NCBI GenBank assembly: GCA_022813625.1
Contig: JAKLMB010000031.1
Coordinates: 310,001 to 374,000 of the forward strand
Source: Aaosphaeria pasadenensis
Lineage: Eukaryota; Ascomycota; Dothideomycetes; Pleosporales
Direction: 5' to 3'
DNA length: 64,000 nt
The notes below the pieces were generated by a model, which saw nothing but the letters and a program-made list of their open reading frames with translations, had not been told where the DNA came from and searched no databases. A program made the translations under genes and the position numbers. Shown here in pieces: positions 33,383 to 44,274 of the stretch. Each line of letters opens with the position of its first letter. Within the stretch, counting starts at the first letter, position 1.

Positions 33383-35290
33383 GATGATTCTGATGTTGAA
33401 CGAAGATTTAGATTAAAAGTAATAATAGGATGTAGTTAAAGCACAGAACCAGCTGGCCGCAACTTCCAGAGCCGCACAGAAATTAGGGAGATAGTTTGCG
33501 TAGGTGGACGACGTCAAGGAACGGAAAAATCTCAGGCTGAACTCGAAGCCTTAAAGCCAGAAATGATTGTCCCAAGCACGTACCATATCCGCGCATCCTG
33601 CAAGAGAATTGTCAGATGCAGGGGGGGCTCGTCTGTATCGAGCGGCTGGTAACCCGGGTGGGTCGGTGTTCATGTTACCGTGCTCGCTGACGACCATGCA
33701 GATGCTCTTAGTCCGGATGGAATAAACCCCACAGCAGCCACAGAGACATCTTGGATAGAGACGTTCACTAGACAACGGCGAGTCAAGGGCAGTATAACAA
33801 GCAAAGGGATCAATGTAAGGGCAAGGTCTTCCAAGGCTGACAACCGCATATCCGGGGTTCTGACATCCGGAGAGCGCACTAACGGCGTGGCAAGCGTTGA
33901 TACCCAGCGGGACTCAAGGAAGAAATTCTAGGCTTCTGCTGGTTTTCTGAGTGGAGGAGATCCGGAGAGTTGCCATGAAACCCTGTTGAGGCATGAAGAC
34001 TGAAGATGAGTCGGGAACCGCAAGGCTGAAACCGTTACAGATGCAACCCCTGCATGATGCCGAACCCGTACAAATACGGCCACACGTGATTAATACTCAT
34101 GTTATACAACGGTATGCGACTGATTGAAGGAATGATCGACGTTATCTTGTGACAACATCTCACCGAAAATGATGAGAGCCAAATGGCGGTCGACTCGTCT
34201 CGATCTAGGTTTGCTTGCGTAAGTGCCTACAGTTTGACGTCAATGATCCGGCCACTGTCGGGCCTTCGATTGACACGGACCGGACAATTGAGCTTCTCTT
34301 CACTCATGATTACGCTTCTTTAAGGGAGTCCTTCCTCGCTGTGCCTGTAAACATTATCGGAACCATGAGAACAAAGTTTGCTTGCACAGCAGAAATAATG
34401 GTGCCATGAGCCATGAACAAATCTTGGATGCGGCCTTCCTTATTTATCTAGACACACATATTATTATCTGACATTGATGGAAATTCGCTGGATGCTACCA
34501 AATCGGATGGTTTCCACGGCTCGTTGTTGGGTCGTTGCTCCAAGCATGCTAACTTTCTCTTCAGCTGAAAAACCTTGTGATCAACAGGTCAACGCCGCCG
34601 TCGCACAAACAATAGAGACCTGGTCCCCAAAACATTGAGTAGGCAACGCCAACACGACTCCGGGCCTGACTAGCCTTCCAATCGCATTCTATCATCCAGA
34701 AAACTGCTTACACTTTCGCTGACCATCTGCCGCCTGAAAATATTCCTCGCTGACGAACGAATCAAGGCGTTCGTCATCTGTGAGCATCACGTCTTTCAAT
34801 TCGAATCAGGAAAATGACACTCAGCCTTGAGGATGGAATGCTGTGTCTCAATCAAATTCAGCATATTGTCATGTGGTACCCAAAAATTCCACATCTCCCA
34901 AGTTGATCGCAGCGAGTCCTCTGATTCACCCGAAATGGATGCAATCAATCACACTGTAGATTTTCTTTGTCCAAGCCATGTGGCTGTTCTTTGCGAAAAG
35001 TAAGAGCGGTCAGGTCTCAGCTGCCTATAGCCCAAGACAAGATTGGCGTCGCTGCCGTCGGATCAGCTGGAAGACCATTCACCTAAGAAAGAACATAAGT
35101 AAGCCTACTCGACGTGCCGAAAACACTCTCAACATAATAATCTCCTGTACAACTTCTTTTACCTGTCCTTCTCCATACCGAGGGGTCCATTCGCGTGCGC
35201 CGAACACTCAATCTTGAAATCACGGCAGCAACAGCCAACCTAGAACATCCTGATATTTTTCAAATTGTGAGCCTTACCATTCATACGACC
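33383..35290. other. Divergent intergenic region, 1.9 kb
   Basis: Between the starts of the MARVEL-like gene (minus) and the lactone oxidase (plus). Short frames (for example 33680-33931) have no supporting motifs. No gene, repeat or RNA recognised. Confidence 0.5.
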
Positions 35291-37655
35291 ATGTCACAGT
35301 CCACAACCCTCCCTGCGCGGTCTCTCGAACGTACGCATATTCTCAAGCAGATCCTCGAGCATATCGAGGAGTTCTCCGACGATTCTGATGAAGTCGACTA
35401 TGCCGCCTTGAAGGAAGAAGTCCTGAAACCTGTCATCGCGGAGAGATTTGATCCAGAAGTACAGCTGCGAGGATTCTTACGAACATTCCAACATACCATC
35501 ACATATAGAAAGGCATACTCCAACATCAAAAGCCCCGAACTGCGGGGCCAGATCGATGCTTTTGTCAATGGCAAGCATGCGAAGGATGTTACCAGCAACC
35601 TTGGATTTGACTTGCTCTTGCACAAAAGCCCAGGTGTTCAACACCACTTTTCACTCTTGGAGGAGTTGAAGAAATTACTTGTGGGTGGCTTGGAACTCAA
35701 AGCTATCGTGAAGGACATATTTCATCCTAAGCACAAATACGTCAAGGACCTTCCCGTTGTCTATGAAGGGATAAAGGAAAATTCCGTTGTTGAGGTACGT
35801 GGTTTGGCCGATTTAACCTTCTGGAGACGCGCTGACCCGTTATAGTGTTACAGCCAAGTTCCATTTGAGAACTGGGGTTTGACCGTAAAGGATACACCCA
35901 GATACACATTCTTGCCAAACACAGTGAATGGAGTGCAGAACGTTGTCAAGTATGCGCTGAGGAACAATTATCGCGTCAGATGTGCGGGATACCGCCACAG
36001 CTGGTCTTCGATATTCTCTCAAGACAACGAGATCCTCATTTCATTTGTCAATCTTCACACAGTGACGACCTTGCCAGACCCTATGTCAATTGTTCCCGGA
36101 GAATATGACCCTTCCAAGGTACCAGAGCTCAAGACCATTGATTTGAAGGAGGAAACAGTGCCCGGCAAACATCGGCTCTGCCGTGTGGGTGCAGCAGTCA
36201 CCAATGAAGAATTTAGACGCTGGGCTGTTGCAGGAAAGGCATGGTCTCTACCTGCTGATGTCATTTTGGTTGAGGCAAGTCGCATATCGAATGCTACCAG
36301 GGGTTATATACTAATATTGTCCTAGGTTACGATCGGTGGCGTGAATGGTCCGATCTGCCATGGCGCTGGTATTTCTCACAAAACGCTGTCTGACTACGTT
36401 CGCCGTATCGAATATGTGGATTGTCTCGGAAATCTGCAGATGGTGGATGACCCTCAGCTCATCAAAGCAGCCGCTGGAGCTTTTGGTTTGCTTGGTGTAG
36501 TCACGCATATCACTTTTGAATTGGATGCGATGACCTATGCTATTATGGTAAGATTTTGGCAATATAACCTGTATAATATTCAAGGCTAAGTTGAACAGAA
36601 ACCTTTGAAAGAAGATGTGGGATTGGGAGTCCCTCCACTATCGAAGAAGGATATTCCGATCGCGCTGCGAGGTGACTGGTACAATGCGCCAGATGCGGAT
36701 CAGCAGATTGCCAAGGCAACAGAAGAGTTCAAGACTCGCGCAGCGAATGATTACTACACCGAGTTAGTATATTAAACTGTATGGAAACATTCTGGTTGCT
36801 AACATTCGTAGATGGTTTTGGTTTACATACCAACGAAAGATCTGGACAAACACTTTCAACACTACAGCGGACCCTACTGGAGCTGTGAACTATCCCGATG
36901 ACGGCAACGTATTTCTGCAGTGGGTTCAAGGCTGGTTAGGGGGCGTCATAACAGAGGTCCCCCTTTTCAACGCTATCCCAGGATACTGGCAGGCACAGCT
37001 TATTGCGTCTTTGGGAATGGCTGCCCTTCCTCCTACTTTGGGCGAAACCAAAACTCCAACTTACAAAACCTTGCTACCGGACGCTCTTCACTTCCGCCGT
37101 GGAGTGCAGAATATGAGAGTTCGAGATCTGGAGCTTCAGATACCCCTTCCTCCTAGGCCGGATGACCCTACAAAGCCAGACTTTAGCATCGTCCAACGTG
37201 CCTGGTGGGATGTCATCAAGCTTGTCTATCGCGATGCAGAAACTGGAGGGGATCCGTCCTCAGCCATGCGCCTGGCTCTTGAAATGCGTCTGATGGGAGG
37301 AAGCGATATGCTTCTCGCACCGCAGAAGGGCAACGATCTCGGAACGCTCTCCATCGAAGTCTTAACTCTTCCTGACGCTGTCGCGGATAACGAATGGCAT
37401 GGCTTCGTGCAGAAGGTCGTTGATCTTTGGACAAGCTATGGAGGTAATGTGCGCCCACACTGGGCGAAAGAGTGGGAAGGGATCAATTTCAAGGGCATGG
37501 ATGCGAGGAAGTACCTGAAGGACGTGGCGTATAGGGACCAAATCCCCGAATTCCGTGATGCACTTGTCAAGATTGGCGAAACGCAGGGATGGACACTCGA
37601 TCAACTTCAGAAGAGGTTTTCGAACGAGTTATGGGATAAGTTGGTCTTTGAGTAG
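35291..37655 (+). CDS. FAD-linked sugar-lactone oxidase-like protein
   Basis: Five exons: 35291-35794, 35846-36274, 36326-36547, 36599-36762 and 36812-37655 (720 aa). The FAD-binding PCMH domain starts in exon 2 (TPRYTFLPNTVNGVQNVV). RCAGYRHSWSS carries the His (H219) that in the VAO family often links FAD. GGVNGPICHGAGISHKTLSD and AFGLLGVVTHITFELD are typical of D-arabinono/L-gulono-lactone oxidase relatives. Exons 4-5 form the C-terminal ALO-like domain. The second intron begins with GC rather than GT (GAG|GCAAGT). Exon 1 encodes a 168-aa, mostly helical N-terminal extension I do not recognise. An upstream in-frame ATG at 35195 would add 32 residues. The substrate is unknown; a sugar lactone or polyol is plausible. 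Confidence 0.85.
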
Positions 37656-38050
37656 ATTGGTGGACTGGGCGTAACGTTTCCTACCTATTGTTAGACAAAT
37701 TTGTTGAACAGACCTGTTTCTCTGAGTAATGATCGCAACAAATAATTAGAAGCTGAGTATTCGCACGAAAGAATGCATATGACTCAATGGACATTTGACA
37801 CAGTCATAGTAATTGCTCAGAGTGGTTTGCAATGAATTAAGTCTGACATTGGCTGAGTGGATGGAAACTCCCTACCTAATGTGGCGTAGCGCCGACTTGA
37901 CTCATTCGATTGGCCGTTGCGAGGGCCTGATGATGCTGTTGACTTCGCCATGCTCGCCTACTCGGAACTCAGCCATCGGTAGCTCCATCTGAGCATTGCA
38001 ACAGATGAGCATATAAGAGGCGGGGTTATCTCGACATCTCGAGCTCGATA
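37656..38050. promoter_or_regulatory. Upstream region of the F-box-like gene
   Basis: No gene inside. A TATA-like TATAAGA at 38012-38018 lies 33 bp before the start at 38051. Confidence 0.4.
38012..38018 (+). promoter_or_regulatory. TATA-like box of the F-box-like gene
   Basis: TATAAGA, 33 bp upstream of the ATG at 38051. Confidence 0.4.
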
Positions 38051-38752
38051 ATGGAGCAGTGTGTAGACACTCCCATGCCAAAATTATCCAACGAACCCCA
38101 CAAACTACCCTATCTCCCCAATGAACTACGAATCCGCATCATCTCCTTCATCACGGACCCCGAGTTCCTCTGGACAACCTGCCGCTTCATATCCCCCGAA
38201 TTCAAACAATGGGCTGAAGAGCAGTACGCGCGGGAGCACCTGCCCCGCCTAAAACTCGCAATCGACATCACGCCCCTCCAGCGCAAGCAAATCCGGCCCA
38301 CCAACGCAGACGGCCAACTCTACCCGCATGACAAAACCGAGTTCCTCTTCAACTTCGCATCCTTCAAAGTCAGCGACACGTCTGTCGCGATTCTGCGCGC
38401 CGACGGCCCGCCATGGACCCGCTACATCATGCAGGACCGGCCGCGGTACTGGCGCAGCGAGGATGCGTACGATTTCCTGCAGGAGGATGGCTATGCGTCG
38501 TTCTACCAGATCATGTCGGAGATGGATCTGGGGTTGAGGATGGGTGGGAAGGCGCATGTGTGTCCGTGTCGTTCGCTAAGGGACCAGACGAAGCGGGGGT
38601 TTTGTAAGAGGTATGAAGGCGTGGGGAGGTTTGTGGAGTGGAAGGCCGAGGAGCGCGTTTTGGAGGTTAGGTGGAGGTTGTTGTTGGCTTTTGTGTATGC
38701 GACGCCGTGTCCGAGTGTGAAGCATTGGAGGGAGGTTGCGTGGCGGGGATGA
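38051..38752 (+). CDS. F-box-like protein of unknown function
   Basis: Single exon, 233 aa. The N-terminal LPYLPNELRIRIISFITDPE resembles an F-box helix pair (LP-x2-ll-x-i), and the following FLWTTCRFISPEFKQWAEE fits the pattern of fungal F-box-like proteins that lack further repeats. The rest is basic and Trp-rich (RPRYWRSEDAYDFLQ, CPCRSLRDQTKRGFC). No signal peptide or membrane helix. It could be a substrate adaptor of an SCF ubiquitin ligase, but the F-box match is weak. The coding is convincing because the frame is open throughout and strongly GC-biased at third positions. Confidence 0.72.
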   Translation: MEQCVDTPMPKLSNEPHKLPYLPNELRIRIISFITDPEFLWTTCRFISPEFKQWAEEQYAREHLPRLKLAIDITPLQRKQIRPTNADGQLYPHDKTEFLFNFASFKVSDTSVAILRADGPPWTRYIMQDRPRYWRSEDAYDFLQEDGYASFYQIMSEMDLGLRMGGKAHVCPCRSLRDQTKRGFCKRYEGVGRFVEWKAEERVLEVRWRLLLAFVYATPCPSVKHWREVAWRG

Positions 38753-39235
38753 TTGAAAGGCCTGAGGCTTTGAGGTTCGTCTGGGACGAAGAGGCGTGCA
38801 TTTGATTTCTTGCAAGTCGTTTGAAGGAAACAACTCACCTAACGGCATGATCTTTTTTAACAGATTTGCGATTCTCTGGTTCGGTGCGTTTGCGTTTCGT
38901 AACATGGATACCCTTCCGTTTCGAGATTGTTATAAGGTTTCGCGTCATCGCGATATGTAAATTGGTTAAATATATATATACATAAGGATTACCATCCAAT
39001 CGTAGGCCCATAATTCTACACTGCAACGACAGTTCCAATGCGCCCTCGCTGAAGCAATGGCGAAAAAAAGAATAGAGATCGGAAAAGCACCAGAGGAGAT
39101 ATTGGGAGGGGAATTATAGTAAAGAAGCCGTAACGACTGATCAAAGCAGGGCTGTAGTCAGCCAGACAAAACAAAAGGGGGTATATTCGTCCACACTCAT
39201 TCTCTTCTCAATCCTTGCCCGTCAACCTGATTCCA
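38753..39235. other. Convergent 3' spacer
   Basis: Between the F-box-like gene and the membrane protein at 39236. AT-rich, with a TATATATA tract near 38969. No coding signal. Confidence 0.5.
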
Positions 39236-40069
39236 TCATTCCTTACCGGCATCACTGTTTTTGAATAACGACTTGCGCTGCGAATACATGCCCTTCATGA
39301 ATTCGATGCCACTCCAATCTACCGACTCGTCGTCACGGCTCTTCTGCAGTCCCTTTTCGGTGTATGCAGGAGGCAGCGGCGGCAACGTCGGCACGTCCTG
39401 GTGGCACGTAGACGACGGCGTGGCGGGCATCTCGTAGATGCTGGCCTCCTTGTCCCTAGCCAAGCTCCTCTGTCGACTCTTCCGAGACGAGGTCGAGAAC
39501 CAGCTCTTCGTTACGTCGAAGCGGCCACGGCGCGGTGTGCCGCCGCCGGCCTCCACGAGCGTCGTCTCGTTGGGCAGTTGCTCCAGCACGATTGGGGTCC
39601 CGTACGCCTCGATCGGCGACAGCTCTATTAGTCGGGGTCGCGCTTCGACGGGTGACAGCTCGACGGGTCGGGCCTCCTGTCCTGCTTGCTCTATTGGGCT
39701 GATTGCGGTGTTGGTGTCGAAGTAGTCTGCGTCCATGACTTTTTCGTTGTGCTGGGGGAACCCGATCATCGAGGTTTGCAGTTTGCGGTGGGTGTGAGAT
39801 CTGCCTCTGGTAGGATGCGTTGCTGTTACTGATGATGAATTGAATTGAGCGTCCCTTGTAGCTCGCCAGCGAGACCGTAGACCGTTCCGTCCGTAGATGA
39901 CGCCGAGGTAGAAGATGAGGACGGTGAATAGTATCAATGCGAGCGCAATGCCAAAACCGGTTCCGATCTTGCTGGGCGATGCTGAGCGTTTGGACAGTGG
40001 AGCTCGAGATGAGATGGGAGATGCGATTGAGGTCGATACGAAGAAGAGAACGGCGTAGTGGAGTGCCAT
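39236..40069 (-). CDS. Single-pass membrane protein of unknown function
   Basis: 277 aa from the ATG at 40069; an in-frame ATG ten codons upstream (40099) is possible. Signal peptide about 1-17 (MALHYAVLFFVSTSIAS), a short Ser/Arg-rich lumenal part, a membrane helix at about 37-58 (KIGTGFGIALALILFTVLIF and on), then a long polar cytoplasmic tail. The tail has repeated SPIE/SPVEA-type segments (VELSPVEARPRLIELSPIEA) and a Pro-rich PTLPPLPPAYTEKG. PPAY is a PPxY motif that could bind WW domains of a Rsp5-type ubiquitin ligase (inference). The family is not recognised, but this architecture is common in filamentous ascomycetes. Confidence 0.75.
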   Translation of the reverse strand: MALHYAVLFFVSTSIASPISSRAPLSKRSASPSKIGTGFGIALALILFTVLIFYLGVIYGRNGLRSRWRATRDAQFNSSSVTATHPTRGRSHTHRKLQTSMIGFPQHNEKVMDADYFDTNTAISPIEQAGQEARPVELSPVEARPRLIELSPIEAYGTPIVLEQLPNETTLVEAGGGTPRRGRFDVTKSWFSTSSRKSRQRSLARDKEASIYEMPATPSSTCHQDVPTLPPLPPAYTEKGLQKSRDDESVDWSGIEFMKGMYSQRKSLFKNSDAGKE

Positions 40070-41189
40070 GATGAAGAAGGGTAGGTAACTTGTTCTCAAC
40101 GATCAACGTTGTCCAATTCGTAAGGTACCTTTTTGACCCTGCTCTTGTTGATTCGTTTCTGCTTCAGTGAAACTGAGCTTCACATCGAGATTGCCTGGCG
40201 AGTGGGTGGTTTCTACTACGCTAGAAGGTCCATCGAAGGTCAACCGTCGAAGGTCCATGATCGGGTACTTAAGAGTGGCACGAACATTGGGGTGGGTGAT
40301 ACAAACAGCGCGAACCTGCATCTCACCCCGGCCCCTTCACGCTGACGTTAGATTCCAATGCGGCAAATGTTTGGCTGATGTTTATGCTTGTTTGGGATGG
40401 TGAGTTTCGGATTAATCCCCGAATACTGATAATCGCGGGGGGAGTCGATATTGTACATTGCCATGTGCTGTCATGCGCACGCGATGTCCCAACAAACTTT
40501 TGCCAATCGCACAGTTGAAGTCGTATGCCTCGTAAGAATTGATTCAAGATTATACTGTATAAGCCAAACGTTAGAGCTGTGGCCGCAAAATGATGAGAGT
40601 ATACCTTCCCCGCCATGACTTTTGCTCACATGTGCTGTGCCTTTGATAACCACTGCACTGGGCGTTGCCGTTGCCTACTTTCCAACATCTACAAGGGTAC
40701 AAAAGTCCGTTAGGATTCGCATTCACACAAAGCGATTGGATGGCGCCAGAGGGAGGTGTTGTAATGTCGCCTGCGTTGTGTGTTCTCGCCCGGGTGAAGC
40801 GTCTAACCGCAAAGAGCCTTCCCCATCGGTTTCCGAAGATCCTTGCAAACTCGAATCCTATCGCACTGACCCAATGTATTTTGCTTGTCCAGACATGTGT
40901 ACGACGATTAATACAATTTACGGTTATAATGAAACTCACAGAAGGCAAAATGTGATAACTGCATGATGTAGTTGGATTCGCGGAAACGCCATTGCGACGG
41001 ATTCTAAGTCTAATTTACCCGACCTAACAAAGCCCAATCCTGCTAGTAGAAGATCAAAAATTTACAGAGAAGCATTCTGAAGAGAAAAAGAAAGGCTAGG
41101 ACGCGCGTATAGCTTCAAACAAACAAGATGTATAGATCCCCATTCAAGCCTTGCGTTTCGTGTTTTCAATGTTCTGGTTGGGTGCCAGA
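40070..41189. other. Intergenic region
   Basis: Upstream of the membrane protein gene and 3' of the 390-aa gene. The open frames between 40600 and 40970 overlap each other on both strands and have no motif. No gene supported. Confidence 0.5.
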
Positions 41190-42415
41190 TCAGACGGCGA
41201 TGGGCGGGTTTGCAGATGCGAGCGTGGCCGAAGCCCTTCGCATTGCTAGCGGGATAGGCTGCTCCAGGGCAGGCGAATAAAGTGGATCTAGGTTCTCGCT
41301 ACGGTTCTGGTCAGTTGATGGATCTTCATGAAACAAGGACTGGAAGCTTACAGTTGCATTAGATCTTCCTCGGCGGAGGATTTCTTCGCTCCAGATTCGG
41401 ACTCCTTCTCCATATCAAAGGAGAAATATTCGTCGCTCTCCTTATTGAAAGGGCTGAGTCCTCCAGGCGTATCGTGAACGCTAGGAGTATGTGGTACTGG
41501 CGTCAGTTGAGTGTGATGATGATCTGGCATCCGAGTAGGAAATGCCGTACTCATACTCAATCGAAAACCTCTGGCAGTGCTGTCCGGCATTGGAAGAGAT
41601 ACAGAACCGGGGCGGCTGGACTTGCTTGAAGAAAGCGAAGCTGGTGGCGGCTGCATCTGGCTATGACTGAACGCCCTCTTGATCAGATTGAACGCTGAAG
41701 TCGTAGAGGATGCGCGGCTACGGAGGCTGCCTGGTTCAGACTGCCCGCCCGAGGACGAGACACTGAGGGTGCGAGCGACAGGAATTCTCGTATTCGAAGT
41801 TGCCATGAGATTGAAGATGCCGCGAAGAGCTGAGATGGCAGCGTCGACTGAGTTCTGGATGCTGCTCCATGCATACTCGAGTCGGATGAAGTCATCAATG
41901 TTCTCTTCGATCTCCTCCATCTGAGCGAGGCAAACACAGACTGCGTCGGAGATGATAGTAGTTCCTGTTATCCAGGCGTTGGCTACTGCATCTTGGCAGT
42001 GTACTGGCTGTGCTTCGATGAGATTGACCGCTGAGTTGGCGGTCTTGTCGATTGCGTGGTCGGCCATGTCTCTTTGCTGGCAAATGTCAACGCGGAGGAG
42101 AGATCTACGGCTGGCCGGGGAGTTGTCGGCTTTGTACATGGTGGATTTGGCTCCATCGTAGACTGCCTTGAACGCATCTTGATGGACATAAGCAATTCCG
42201 GCGTTGAGATTGTCAAGCGTGGAGAGGACATGGTCGGCGTCGTTGCCGAGAACTGTGTGGAGGATTGAGACGTGATCTGTTCCGTCGATGAGGGCATGTG
42301 CTTGGAGGGTCTTGAAGAAAGTGTAATCGCCTGTTCTTCTCGCAGCATGAAGGTTGTGCCTCACAAGAGCTACTCTTTGTGTCCAATGAAGCCGTTGTGT
42401 CGAGTCAATAGCCAT
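41190..42415 (-). CDS. Protein of unknown function (390 aa)
   Basis: Two exons: 42415-41352 and 41298-41190, joined by a GTAAGC..TAG intron. The N-terminal 210 residues are helical with no known motif (RVALVRHNLHAARRTGDYTF, DAVANAWITGTTIISDAV). The region after about 225 is Ser/Pro-rich and likely disordered (SSSGGQSEPGSLRSRASSTT, SLSSSKSSRPGSVS), with many possible phosphorylation sites. The tail EDLMQL continues into a second exon that ends in NPPIAV. No signal peptide or membrane helix. I cannot assign a function. Codon use and the intron support a real gene. Confidence 0.72.
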
Positions 42416-44274
42416 TGTTCCCTTTACTTAAGCGTTCGTGAGATGCTCAGTTAGATAGAGAGATGATTAGGAATTTATGATGATTGATGAGTGAATTCAG
42501 ATCAAGCTGTGGATGGAAGAGAGAATGACTTGAAGGTGCTTGGAATGTTGACCTGGGAAAGCTGCGAAGTTGCAACTTTATAATCTCCTGGAAGAGATAG
42601 GATGCACTGCTTGCTCGTGAGAAGAATTGAATCTGCGATGCAGACATATCAAGGTCGCGATCGGCCAAGACATAATACTCAGAATAGCTCTAGGTTTGCT
42701 TCGCGAGTTAAAAGAAAAGACAGGATTATTAGATCGGTCGAATGAGATGGTGTACACACTCCACGGGCTGAGTTCTTTGTCCGCCTCCGGATATGAGCAT
42801 AGGTCGTCATTCAAGTCGCACAACTTTTGAGACAACTACTCTTTCGGTCGATGACAGCTGCGGGTCACAAGTTCTAGGCTACCTTGTTTCGGCTGTCTTG
42901 TAGCATGGCATGTTTAGGACATGCATAAGGCTGAAGATGTAAGGCTGGGTGATGCTATCAACTTCCCCATATGATGCAATTGTGAACGATGGTTCGGGCG
43001 GGGACCTGAGGGGTAGTAAATAAGTCCAAGCCACCACTAGAGTTATGACGCTGAGCGATAACCGCATCCATCCTTCCATGTGCTAGGAAACCCAGACTTG
43101 TCTTGCGTTTCGTTTCAAACACTCTACCTTCTTATCTCTTGCCATTTCCGCGCGTTTGGCTTCTTGAGACAGATCTATTAGCAACTTCCCAATCCCGTAC
43201 TCAGTAAAAGACGTGTGGCATTAGGTGATCTTATAAACCTGCCGATGACCTGAGGCGAGACGGTTCCCATACACAGTAATCGGATGGAGCAGGCATGGCC
43301 GGTTAGATTCTTGCAGATATTGATTGTATCAGGCAGGTGTCTCTGCAAGCAGAAAGCAGAAGTAGGCATGGGAAAGCTACTGCTGATAAGATGGAGGTCC
43401 AATACACGACAATGTGTTGAACATATGACATCTATCAAAGACTCAAAGCAAATAACACCAGAAGAAGAGTCAGGATTGATACCAAGAGTATCCTTGTGAC
43501 AAAAAACTTTCATTAGCTTATGTAACATTTGCCGCACTAGTGCTATCTAGGTTTAGCTCTAACGACGGATCATGAGCCGAAAGGGAAATCTGCGATGAAT
43601 TTTTGCCGTTTCTGTCCTTCGTCCCTCTTACGTCCCTCTTCGTCCCTCGACTGTGTGGACCGACCCGCGCGCCGGCTCCTCCCAACCATCGACAGCCACG
43701 CCACCGATCTGTAGGTCGCATTCCAGCTAGAACGTCAGAATTTTCCATGGACTTTCTCACCCCCATACAAGCAATTTGCTGTGGCTGCTATGGTATTGGT
43801 GCTGCAACATAGTCGCCCCCCTTCTCTTTGCCTACTAGGCCTACAACGGGTGACTCCGATGGACTTCGTTCAACCATCGACCGCTCGTAACCGTGCATGC
43901 GAAAATTTATGCTACATGGCTGGGTTTCGATAGCTGGTGATCCCACTCATTTCGGTGCCACCACTCCCTCATGAAGACTGCCGGCCTTGAATAGTGGAAC
44001 CACCATGAAATTTCTGCTCAACTGATACGGCAAAGTCGTGGGCGAGCCCCGTCGGGTGACTGTTGGATGTTGAGTTTTTTATTGCGCTCGCTCAAACCTG
44101 CCGTTAGGATTCACATCGACAACTCTTGCCGTTAGGGGTATATATCCACCGTCTCTGCACGCTATGCTGTCTGAACAGGCCCACTCCCATTGTCAACCTC
44201 ACCTGTTTACACTCCCACAGTAGGAGCAATCCCCGCACAAGATCGCATCGCGCCTTGCCATCTCCAGACTCACC
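42416..44274. other. Gene-free interval with permease promoter
   Basis: 1.86 kb between divergent genes. The frame at 43178-43537 (minus) lacks motifs. A TATATAT tract at 44139-44145 lies about 130 bp before the permease start. Confidence 0.5.
44139..44145 (+). promoter_or_regulatory. TATA-like box of the amino-acid permease gene
   Basis: TATATAT, about 130 bp upstream of the ATG at 44275. Confidence 0.4.

Noticed and set aside
43178..43537. 119-aa minus-strand frame
   Set aside because: No family motif, no splice partners and no promoter signs. An open frame of this size is expected by chance.
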